From an uncultured Ruminococcus sp. (lineage in GTDB: Bacteria > Bacillota > Clostridia > Oscillospirales > Ruminococcaceae), in contig CALESG010000053.1 in assembly GCA_937907215.1 (NCBI GenBank), positions 1 to 56,430 of the forward strand: a stretch of 56,430 nt of DNA, written 5' to 3'. This document shows positions 42,348 to 50,431 of this stretch, piece by piece. The position numbers and the translations under genes were made by a program. The notes below the pieces were generated by a model. That model was not told where the DNA came from and searched no databases. It worked only from the letters and a program-made list of their open reading frames with translations. Every line of letters starts with the position of its first letter. The first letter of the stretch is position 1.

Positions 42348-43200
42348 TAGATTCGCCCTTTCCCGGATAGTCGATTATCGCAACAACACTTGTCATTGCC
42401 TCAAAATCAACAACAGGATCTACAACGGCATATTTGCTAAGTCCGCTGTCCATCGTTTCAATGGACTCAACTGTTCCTATAAGAAAACCTTTTGGAAACA
42501 TTCCACTCGCACTTGATGTTGTTACAAGATCTCCCTCTTTGAGCTTTGTATCCCTATCCAGATAGATCATTCTGCATTTATAATCAGCTGCAAGAAGAAT
42601 TTCACCTTCTAATATGCCTGTATATTTATTATCCGCTGATATTGCACCTATAGACAAATTTGGTGAAAGAATAGTTTCTACAGTAGCAGAATTTGATGAA
42701 ATGGAAGAAACTATTCCCACAATTCCCTCACCTGTAATAATAGGGTCGTGAATAGATATTCCATCGTCTTGACCTTTGTTGATTATAAAGCTATGATATG
42801 GATCATTTGCAACATAGCCTATAATAGTACATGGAGCTGAATATGTGGGTTCTTTATGTTCTTCTTTTATATCCATAAACTGCTGAAGCTCTGCAAGCTG
42901 CTGCTTGGTATCCTCAAAATCTATAAGTTCATTTTTTAGCTCTGCATTTTCTTTTTTAAGATTTTCTATTTCCGACTGATAATTTTTTCCTTCTGTAAAT
43001 GAACTTAAAAATGATTCTGAATCGTTTGAAGCTCCGTTCACAGCCTCTTTAATCGGATTCATAACAGCATTTATAATACCGCTTCCGGGAATTGCTCTTC
43101 CACCACGTGTTACAGAATAAAGCATGATTCCCAGCAACAAAGCTATTACCAATATTATAATACGAAAACGATGCTTTCTAAAAAAATCTCCCATTGGCAA
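42340..43200 (-). CDS. mreC: Rod shape-determining protein MreC
   Basis: A bitopic membrane protein that links MreB to the wall synthases. It has one membrane segment (about residues 13-30), a coiled coil (about 70-110: EIENLKKENAELKNEL, DTKQQLAELQQF) and the beta-rich MreC domain (TIIGYVANDPYHSFIINKG, EGIVGIVSS, DLVTTSSASGMFPKGFLIG). Length 286 is standard. It lies about 100 bp after mreB, with an intercistronic hairpin in the gap. Confidence 0.95.
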   Translation of the reverse strand: MPMGDFFRKHRFRIIILVIALLLGIMLYSVTRGGRAIPGSGIINAVMNPIKEAVNGASNDSESFLSSFTEGKNYQSEIENLKKENAELKNELIDFEDTKQQLAELQQFMDIKEEHKEPTYSAPCTIIGYVANDPYHSFIINKGQDDGISIHDPIITGEGIVGIVSSISSNSATVETILSPNLSIGAISADNKYTGILEGEILLAADYKCRMIYLDRDTKLKEGDLVTTSSASGMFPKGFLIGTVESIETMDSGLSKYAVVDPVVDFEAMTSVVAIIDYPGKGESNE

Positions 43201-43257
43201 AAACCTCCTTAAATAAAATAGTCAATGATCACATTGCCTTAACATCATAAGCCGAAA

Positions 43258-43285
43258 GCCGACCGTCTATTCAAGACCTGTCGGC
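43258..43285 (-). other. Intercistronic hairpin between mreB and mreC
   Basis: GCCGAC-c-GTCT pairs with AGAC-ct-GTCGGC. On the coding (minus) strand no T run follows, so it is more likely an RNA-stability or processing element than a terminator; on the plus strand a T run follows. Confidence 0.5.
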
Positions 43286-43303
43286 ATATTTTTTCGTTTT
43301 TGA

Positions 43304-44320
43304 TTAGTAATACTCTACATCTTCCGTCAAAGCATCTCCGTACTTGTTCATATCAGAAAGGATCTTTCCTGCACCCTCAGCCACACAATCAAGCGGATAC
43401 TGAGAAACAAAAACAGGAAGACCTGTTTCCTTTGAAAGCAAACGATCGATACCCTTTAACAAAGCACCGCCGCCGCAAAGAGTAATACCATTTTCGATAA
43501 TATCCGCAGCAAGTTCCGGCGGAGTTTGTTCTAATGTATACTTTACAGCATCGACTATTCTTGCAAGAGGTTCGCTAAGTGCTTCACGCACTTCGGCTGA
43601 TGTTATATCTATATTTTCCGGCAGACCTGTAAGAAGATTTCTGCCCTTTATTTCCATAACTCCATCTGCTCCTACATCAAATGCAGAGCCAATTTCAATT
43701 TTTATCTCTTCAGCTGTCCGCTCCCCTATAAGAAGATTGAACTTACGCTTTAAGTGTCCTATAATAGCCTCATCCATTTCTGTACCAGCACAACGAATAC
43801 TTTTTGATGCGACTATTCCACCCATAGAAATAACCGCTACTTCGCTTGTACCTCCGCCTATATCAACGATCATAGAACCCTGTGGTTCAGTTGTAGGCAA
43901 ACCTGCACCAATAGCTGCTGCCATTGGTTCTTCAACTATTATTACTTTCTTTGCACCTGCCTGTTCGCAGGCTTCTTTTACCGCACGTCTTTCCAGCGGT
44001 GTAACTCCCAAGGGCGTACATATAATAACTCTTGCACGTACAAAAATACTGCCATGCAGTGCCTTACGAATAAATTCCTGAAGCATTATAGTAGCCTTTT
44101 CAAAATTTGCAATAACGCCATCTTTCATAGGCTGAACCGCAACAATAGAACCAGGTGTTCTTCCAATAACTTCCTTTGCAGCTCTTCCTACATATTTAGC
44201 GTTTGAGGTATGAGTATTTACTGCCACAACAGATGGCTCTCTGATTATAATACCTTTGCCTTTCATATATACAATCGTATTTGCAGTGCCAAGGTCTATA
44301 CCAATATCTTTATTAAACAT
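43304..44320 (-). CDS. mreB: Rod shape-determining actin MreB
   Basis: A bacterial actin that organises lateral-wall synthesis. The nucleotide motifs are GIDLGTANTIVY (phosphate 1), VDIGGGTSEVAVI (phosphate 2) and LCGGGALLKGIDRLL (adenosine). Length 338 is typical. The ATG at 44320 (FNKDIGID) follows AAGGAG; a 22-codon upstream extension is not conserved with the family start and is excluded. It heads the mreBCD-mrdA operon. Confidence 0.96.
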   Translation of the reverse strand: MFNKDIGIDLGTANTIVYMKGKGIIIREPSVVAVNTHTSNAKYVGRAAKEVIGRTPGSIVAVQPMKDGVIANFEKATIMLQEFIRKALHGSIFVRARVIICTPLGVTPLERRAVKEACEQAGAKKVIIVEEPMAAAIGAGLPTTEPQGSMIVDIGGGTSEVAVISMGGIVASKSIRCAGTEMDEAIIGHLKRKFNLLIGERTAEEIKIEIGSAFDVGADGVMEIKGRNLLTGLPENIDITSAEVREALSEPLARIVDAVKYTLEQTPPELAADIIENGITLCGGGALLKGIDRLLSKETGLPVFVSQYPLDCVAEGAGKILSDMNKYGDALTEDVEYY

Positions 44321-44597
44321 GATGCCGTTGCTCCTTAAATTAACAGGTGCCTTTTGCTGCTTATATATCTTTATCTGATGCAGCACTATTCATATGTAAA
44401 AACAGAGAAAAACAAAAAAACTGACAGCTTTCGCCGCATATCTCTGATAAAAAGTTTAATATACAAATATTATACCATGAAACGAAATCATAGACAAACA
44501 TTTTTTACAACTTTTTTTAGCAAAAACACATTTTCAGCTTTTTTATATGAAATCAAAGAAATTCAAAAGCATTTTACAGCGTTTTATACAAAAAAGC

Positions 44598-44876
44598 TTA
44601 TTCTCCAGAACTTACAAGTGAGGATACTATTTTAGGTGAAACAAAAATTGCAATTATAATCATTATGATATGTGCAACCGTAATATGAATATTAAGACCA
44701 AATGTAATATCCATAACTATAAGATTCAAATTAAACGGTTCAAAACCAAATGACGGCTGTATTGCAAGCCATGACATTGCATTTATCTGAGAACACACTG
44801 TTGAAATAATACTTCCTGCTCCTATAGCAATCGCAAAAACTGCAATATATACAAGAATCTTTTTTATTACATTCAA
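44598..44876 (-). CDS. Small membrane protein, DUF4321-like
   Basis: A 92-residue protein with an N-terminal membrane helix (ILVYIAVFAIAIGAGSII), a hydrophobic middle and a second helix (VAHIIMIIIAIFVSP). The pattern (GLNIHITVAHII, then SPKIV) fits the small clostridial family DUF4321, which is often found beside rod-shape and division genes. Function unknown. AAGGAG precedes the ATG. It lies downstream of dut. Confidence 0.7.
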   Translation of the reverse strand: MNVIKKILVYIAVFAIAIGAGSIISTVCSQINAMSWLAIQPSFGFEPFNLNLIVMDITFGLNIHITVAHIIMIIIAIFVSPKIVSSLVSSGE

Positions 44877-44902
44877 TTTTTCTGCTCCTTTCGTAATATA
44901 TA

Positions 44903-45343
44903 TTAGTTTAATCCGCTTGAGCCAAAGCCGCTTTCGCCACGCTCTGTTTCACCAAGATCTTCGGATTCTATCCACTCCTGTGAAAGCACCGGCATTACTA
45001 CCAGCTGTGCAATACGCATTCCCGAACTTACAATAAAACTTTCCCTGCCGTGATTTATAAGAGGAACCATGATCTCACCACGATAATCAGAATCTATAAC
45101 TCCAACACTGTTTGCAAGAGTAATACCATATTTAGAACCAAGTCCGGAACGTGGAAAAACAAAAAGTGCTGTATCCTTTCTCTCCGGAGCTGCTGATATT
45201 CCAGTATGGATCATTCTTATTTCACCTGATGGTATAATTATATCTTCGTCAGATACACTGCAAATATCATAACCTGCACTATAAGCAGTAGCTTTTATAG
45301 GAATGACTGCATCTTCTCTTAGCTTTTTGAATAATATTTTCAT
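44903..45343 (-). CDS. dut: dUTP diphosphatase
   Basis: Hydrolyses dUTP to dUMP and pyrophosphate, preventing uracil incorporation. The five trimeric dUTPase motifs can be seen: AYSAGYDICS, FPRSGLGSKYGI, NSVGVIDSDYRGEI, RIAQLVVMPV and RGESGFGSSG. Length 146 is standard. It follows the U32 protease gene by 14 bp and precedes the DUF4321-like gene. Confidence 0.96.
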   Translation of the reverse strand: MKILFKKLREDAVIPIKATAYSAGYDICSVSDEDIIIPSGEIRMIHTGISAAPERKDTALFVFPRSGLGSKYGITLANSVGVIDSDYRGEIMVPLINHGRESFIVSSGMRIAQLVVMPVLSQEWIESEDLGETERGESGFGSSGLN

Positions 45344-45357
45344 GATTCTATATCCTT

Positions 45358-47433
45358 TTAATTTATACTCTCAATTCCACGCTGCAAAAGACCTCTTGTA
45401 AACTCTTTGGGATTATCCACTGAACCATATCTATATGAATCAACAACATTCTTTATATTTTCAATGTCACTTTCATTTGCAAGGTCTAATAAAATAAAAT
45501 CACAATCATAAAGCATCGACAGCTTATCGGCAACCCATATAGGCACAGAATTTAAAAGCTCTATATAATCTTGATTACAAACAACAGAAAATTTCCTGCT
45601 TGTTCTGTCGATCAAATGACCGGTGCAGTTTTTGCAGCCAACTTCATTCTTTATAGGACAGCAGCGCATAAGCATTACAGGAAAATAACCATATGCATAC
45701 ACTCCAACAGGCAGATCAGATCGAATACTGCACGCTTGAAATGCTTTAAGTTCCGGTGATAAAATAATATCTTCAGCACCAAAATCTTCATACACTTTTG
45801 CAGCTAAAGAATTTGATGTGTGCATATCTGTTCCTATAGAAAGCCTGAAACCAATCCTTTTTCCCATTCTCATATGTGAAGGATTTTCACATAAAAGCCG
45901 TCTGAATCCTTTTTCAAAAAGCTTTTCAAGCTTTGATATAAGTTTGCTTTCATCAGGCACAAATCTAGGTGACTGTAAAATATAATTTTCTTTTGCCTGA
46001 GTTTTTTCTGCAAGCTCAAGAGAAATAATGCATTCATCATCCTCATTAAGATCTATTGCATTAAACTGCTGCTCTGTTGCAACACGAAATCTAAGCTTAG
46101 GTTTTCTATCTCTATGTTTTGCATAATATTTTAATTTATCTCCAAGTAAAGAAGCAGCATAATTATCTGATGCAATTTTATATTTTGGTGTGGAACTTTC
46201 TATACGCATAAGGTCAAGTTCTTCTATAAGCTTTCTCCTAAGTGCATTTATAGCAGAAACCGGCAGCATAGACACGCCATCACATTCAGCTTTTAGTTCA
46301 CTTAGATAATATACTGTATCGCCAAGTTTTGAAAGCTGCTTTTTAAGGCTCTCGTAATCAGACGGCTTTTTAACTGCCGGCAATGGAACATCGCCATATA
46401 CAGCAGCACAAATTCCATCATCTGATTTTCCGATAAGTGTAAAGGGTTCATCTGCACAAAGCTTTGCAGTAATACTAAGTCCTATAGGATGAGATTCTTT
46501 TCTATACAGCTCTTGAAGCTTTGGAATAACTACAGAGGCAGATATTACATCTTCTTTTTCTCGAGTACCAAACATATTCTGTTTTTTTCCGGTATAATAT
46601 CCATCTGTAAAACCGCTTCTTGAAAATACAGCCTTTAGAGTTTCTATATCCGGCTCTTCTCCGGCTCTTGCCATCTTAAGTGCTGTAACAGCCGCAGCAA
46701 CATACTCTGGTCGTTTCATTCTTCCTTCTATTTTAAGAGAAGTCACACCATCTTCTATAAGTTCATTCATATGTTCAACTAAAGATAGATCTTTTAATGA
46801 AAGACTGCATACGCCATCTTTTCCGCACGCTGAAAATGGCAATCTGCAAGCTTGGGCACAACGTCCTCTATTAGCACTTCTTGAACCTATAAGCGCAGAT
46901 AGATAACACTGACCTGAAACACTCATACATAAAGCACCATGTACAAACTGTTCTACTTCCATACCAGAACCTATTATTATACGCTTTATCTCTTCTCTTG
47001 AAAGCTCTCTTGAAACAACGACTCTGCAAAAGCCATGTTCTTTTGCCCACAATGCACCTTCAAGCGTATGAATAGTCATCTGAGTTGAGGCATGAAGCGG
47101 CATATCAGGAATAACGCTGCGGATAATATCAGCCACACCGACATCTTGAACTATACAGGCATCTATACCTGCATTTGCTGCTGATTTTATATATTCCTCA
47201 AAATTATTAAGCTCTTCGTCAAGCATGATCGTATTTACAGCAAGATGAAGTTTTACACCATGCAAATGACAAAAATCAGCTGCCCTTTTAATTGCATCAA
47301 TATCAAAATTATCAGCACTCTGTCTTGCAGAATAATTTTTTCCGCCGATATATACAGCGTCAGCTCCGCAGCGGACAGCGGCAGTAAGGGCATCAAAGCT
47401 GCCCGCGGGAGCTAGAATTTCAGGAAATGCCAT
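45358..47433 (-). CDS. U32-family peptidase/hydroxylase-like protein
   Basis: A 691-residue U32 protein. The N-terminal barrel starts PEILAPAGSFDAL, continues VYIGGKNYSARQS and contains the U32 signature EQFVHGALCMSVSGQCYLS, followed by cysteines (GRCAQACRLPF) that, with later ones (CCPIKNEVGCKNC), may bind an iron-sulphur cluster as in RlhA and TrhP. A C-terminal DUF3656-like region follows. Relatives act in 23S rRNA (RlhA) or tRNA hydroxylation; protease activity is uncertain. The start overlaps the zapA stop by one base. Confidence 0.9.
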   Translation of the reverse strand: MAFPEILAPAGSFDALTAAVRCGADAVYIGGKNYSARQSADNFDIDAIKRAADFCHLHGVKLHLAVNTIMLDEELNNFEEYIKSAANAGIDACIVQDVGVADIIRSVIPDMPLHASTQMTIHTLEGALWAKEHGFCRVVVSRELSREEIKRIIIGSGMEVEQFVHGALCMSVSGQCYLSALIGSRSANRGRCAQACRLPFSACGKDGVCSLSLKDLSLVEHMNELIEDGVTSLKIEGRMKRPEYVAAAVTALKMARAGEEPDIETLKAVFSRSGFTDGYYTGKKQNMFGTREKEDVISASVVIPKLQELYRKESHPIGLSITAKLCADEPFTLIGKSDDGICAAVYGDVPLPAVKKPSDYESLKKQLSKLGDTVYYLSELKAECDGVSMLPVSAINALRRKLIEELDLMRIESSTPKYKIASDNYAASLLGDKLKYYAKHRDRKPKLRFRVATEQQFNAIDLNEDDECIISLELAEKTQAKENYILQSPRFVPDESKLISKLEKLFEKGFRRLLCENPSHMRMGKRIGFRLSIGTDMHTSNSLAAKVYEDFGAEDIILSPELKAFQACSIRSDLPVGVYAYGYFPVMLMRCCPIKNEVGCKNCTGHLIDRTSRKFSVVCNQDYIELLNSVPIWVADKLSMLYDCDFILLDLANESDIENIKNVVDSYRYGSVDNPKEFTRGLLQRGIESIN

Positions 47434-47798
47434 TATACTGCAGAACCTGTTTTACTAAAACTCGATTCTTTTTCAAGTTTAGCAATTCTTTCTTTCAAAA
47501 GATTATTTTCTGCAACAACTGCATCACGCTCAAGTCTTGTTTTTCCAGCTTCATCTACATAGGCTTTAGACTGAGTTCTCAACTGTTCCAACTGACTATT
47601 CAAAGCATTCATATCGTCCATCATTGTAAGTGCTACCATAATTGCAGCGGTAAACTGTGTGGCACTTGTAGATGACGACGTGATCTCCAAAATCTTTGTT
47701 TCAAGACTCCTTGCAAGTCCCATTACATAAGAAGCGGGCTGAGAGGTCTGCAATATAAACTCTTTACCGCAGACACTGACTTTTACTTTATTTGTCAT
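47433..47798 (-). CDS. zapA: Cell division protein ZapA
   Basis: A 121-residue FtsZ-associated protein. The N-terminal domain (KVKVSVCGKEFILQ, then YVMGLARSLETKI) is followed by a long coiled coil (MNALNSQLEQLRTQ and NNLLKERIAKLEKES). ZapA bundles FtsZ filaments at midcell. Its pairing with a U32 protein gene is common in Clostridia. The one-base overlap with the next gene implies coupled translation. Confidence 0.9.
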   Translation of the reverse strand: MTNKVKVSVCGKEFILQTSQPASYVMGLARSLETKILEITSSSTSATQFTAAIMVALTMMDDMNALNSQLEQLRTQSKAYVDEAGKTRLERDAVVAENNLLKERIAKLEKESSFSKTGSAV

Positions 47799-47913
47799 AT
47801 GTACATAAATCCTTTCATAATGTAAGGCGGTTTGACTTATGCAAACCGCACACTACTTATATTATAATATATTTTCTTCTAAATGAAAAGACCTTTTTCA
47901 AAATTTTTCGAGC

Positions 47914-49359
47914 TTATTTACAGGTTTTCTCTTCCTTTTCACGCAGTCTGTCAAGTATCATTTTATTAACCTTGTTAACATCGCCGCATCCAAGAGTAAT
48001 TACAAGATCGCCGGACTGTGCATGAGAACATACATAGTCGCAAACTTCTTCAAAGTTTTTATATTTACGTTCATCGCAAGAATCAGGATTTGATTCATCC
48101 TGCGGAAACCATACTGCATTTGGTATAAGCTCTGCAAGCTGTCTTGTAAATATTGGCAGAGTATTTTTTTCACGTCCGCCCATAATATCAGTCAGCACTG
48201 CATGAGTTGGAATGGAGAGTGACTGGGCAAATTCCTCTAAATGATCAGCAGTTCTTGTATAGGTGAACGGCTGAAATACTGCCCATACCTCTCTAAACGG
48301 CATTTGCATTGCAGCTTTAAGAGTAGCTGTAAGCTCTGTAGGGTGATGAGCATAGTCATCTACAAGAGTGATACCACAAGCTTCTCCCTTTTTATCAAAT
48401 CTTCTGCCGGCACCATGGAACTCACAAAGTCCGTTGGCACAGTCTTCAAATGAAGCGCCTACATAAATCACTGCTGCAACTGCTGCTGTAGCATTTAAAA
48501 TATTATGATCACCTGCAACATGAAGTGTAATTTCGCCAAGATCCTCACCATTGTGCATAATATTAAAATGTGTTTCAAGTCCTGATATATGACGAATATT
48601 GATCGGATAATAATCATTCTTATCAGTCAGACCGAATGTTATCATCTCTTTTCCCATAATGCCTTCAACAGCCTTGCGTGTATTTGCATCATCACCATTA
48701 TATATAATAGCTTTTGAAGTATTCTCACCAAACTTATGAAATGACTTGATAATATTTTCAACTGTACCAAAATAATCAAGATGGTCTGCGTCAATATTAA
48801 GCATTACTGAAATATCAGGATATAGCTTTAGAAAAGTATCAACAAATTCACAAGCTTCACAAGTCATAATATCGCTCTTGCCACTTCTGCCGCTGCCGCC
48901 TATACATGGAAGCTTTCCGCCGATAAATGCGGACAGATCGATTCCGGCAGTGTACAGTATCTGTGTTACCATAGAAGTTGTAGTAGTCTTGCCGTGTGTA
49001 CCTGAAATACAGATTGCATTATCATACCAACTTGTAACAAGTCCAAGAAGGTCACTTCTTTCAAGTACAGGAACTCCGCTTGCTTTTGCTGCAATAAGTT
49101 CAGGATTATCAGACATAATCGCTGCTGTATGAACTATAAGATCTGCACCTTCAATATTTTCCGCCCTTTGACCAAGCATTACAGGAATCCCCATCTTACG
49201 TACAGCCTCAAGAGTTTCTGTTTCATTATTATCAGAACCGGTAAGATAATAGCCCTTAGCATGAAGGATCTGTGCCAAAGGATACATTCCAGACCCACCT
49301 ATGCCAATAAAATGAATATGCTTTTTGCCATTTAAAATATCTTTATTCAAAATAATCAC
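47914..49359 (-). CDS. murC: UDP-N-acetylmuramate-L-alanine ligase
   Basis: Adds L-Ala to UDP-MurNAc in peptidoglycan synthesis. It shows the Rossmann-like start HFIGIGGSGMYPLAQIL, the ATP loop ISGTHGKTTTTSM, the central EACEFVDTFL and NIDADHLDYFG, and the C-terminal DDYAHHPTE and FQPFTYTRT. Length 481 is standard. It is transcribed on the minus strand, divergent from spoVG. Confidence 0.96.
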   Translation of the reverse strand: MIILNKDILNGKKHIHFIGIGGSGMYPLAQILHAKGYYLTGSDNNETETLEAVRKMGIPVMLGQRAENIEGADLIVHTAAIMSDNPELIAAKASGVPVLERSDLLGLVTSWYDNAICISGTHGKTTTTSMVTQILYTAGIDLSAFIGGKLPCIGGSGRSGKSDIMTCEACEFVDTFLKLYPDISVMLNIDADHLDYFGTVENIIKSFHKFGENTSKAIIYNGDDANTRKAVEGIMGKEMITFGLTDKNDYYPINIRHISGLETHFNIMHNGEDLGEITLHVAGDHNILNATAAVAAVIYVGASFEDCANGLCEFHGAGRRFDKKGEACGITLVDDYAHHPTELTATLKAAMQMPFREVWAVFQPFTYTRTADHLEEFAQSLSIPTHAVLTDIMGGREKNTLPIFTRQLAELIPNAVWFPQDESNPDSCDERKYKNFEEVCDYVCSHAQSGDLVITLGCGDVNKVNKMILDRLREKEEKTCK

Positions 49360-49473
49360 TCTTTCTATTTATTTTATTTCTTCAAACAGCTTTATAAATT
49401 ATAATCAGCCATGAATATTTTACCCATTTATTATCCATACTATCCCTATGAATAAAAAACCGGAGGTCATCAT

Positions 49474-49752
49474 ATGGAAGTTACGGATATTAAAATCAGA
49501 AGAATAGTTACCGAAGGACGTTTGCGTGCCGTAGTGTCTATAACAATAGACAGTATGCTTGCCGTTCATGACATCAAAATAGTTCAGGGTGATGAACGAC
49601 TTTTTGTGGCAATGCCAAGCAGAAAAGATGAAAATGGTATATTCCGTGATATAGTACACCCTATATCTGTTTCATCTCGAAATGCCATAGAAAGTGAAAT
49701 ACTTGACGCTTACAATCGTCATATTGCACTTATGGAAACCGAATCAGAATAA
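49474..49752 (+). CDS. spoVG: Regulator SpoVG
   Basis: A 92-residue site-specific DNA/RNA-binding regulator. It matches the family from VTDIKIRRI to FVAMPSRKDENG and FRDIVHPISVSSR. In Bacillus it affects asymmetric division and is a classic sigma-H target; in other Firmicutes it controls capsule and virulence genes. GGAGG precedes the ATG. It is divergent from murC and monocistronic. Confidence 0.95.
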   Translation: MEVTDIKIRRIVTEGRLRAVVSITIDSMLAVHDIKIVQGDERLFVAMPSRKDENGIFRDIVHPISVSSRNAIESEILDAYNRHIALMETESE

Positions 49753-49836
49753 TTCATATTATAATTCATTTTTTAATTTTTAATAAGAACTGCTGTGTTT
49801 TGCGGCAGTTCTTATTTTATTTGCAAAATGTATCAC

Positions 49837-50382
49837 TTATGAATTTTTTTGCATAAGGATCCATGTTTTTAAAAGTGCTATTTGGGTTTTTGCATCTGGT
49901 ATTTTTCCGTCCATTACCATCTCTATTGCTTCATTAAGAGGCAATTCTGTAACATCAAGAAATTCCTCTTCATCAAGCTCCTGCTCCTTAGGTTCTGAAA
50001 GTTCTCTTGCAAGGTACATATGGATAACTTCAGTATCATAAGCAGGTGTAGGATATACACATCCAAGATATGAATACTTTTTACAAGTACATCCTGTTTC
50101 TTCAAGAAGTTCTCTTAAACCACATTCAGAATGATCTTCTCCCGGTTCAAGCTTGCCTGCCGGAACTTCAAGCGTTACCTCATGCATAGGATAACGGTAC
50201 TGCTTTACCATAAGGACAGTTCCTTTATCTGTCAAAGGTACAACACATACTCCGCCTGAATGATGTACAACATCACGTTCTGTTTCTAAGCCGTCTTCAA
50301 GCAGTGCGATGTCTTTTGTCACACGAAATATTTTTGCTTGATATGCAAGTTCACTTGACACTGTCTTTTCTTCAAGATGCAT
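49837..50382 (-). CDS. Nudix hydrolase, ADP-ribose pyrophosphatase type
   Basis: A 181-residue Nudix protein. The Nudix box is complete (G at GKLEPGED, then GLRELLEETG). The preceding strand pattern (VVHHSGGVCVVPLTDKGTVL, KQYRYP) and the following CVYPTPAYDTEVIHMYLA match ADP-ribose pyrophosphatases (NudF/YqkG type), which clear ADP-ribose to AMP and ribose 5-phosphate. It stands on the minus strand before the YfhO-like gene's 3' end; cotranscription is possible. Confidence 0.92.
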   Translation of the reverse strand: MHLEEKTVSSELAYQAKIFRVTKDIALLEDGLETERDVVHHSGGVCVVPLTDKGTVLMVKQYRYPMHEVTLEVPAGKLEPGEDHSECGLRELLEETGCTCKKYSYLGCVYPTPAYDTEVIHMYLARELSEPKEQELDEEEFLDVTELPLNEAIEMVMDGKIPDAKTQIALLKTWILMQKNS

Positions 50383-50431
50383 AAGCTTAGCCTCACTTTC
50401 TATTTTTATTTGCTATTTTTATTTTCTGTTT

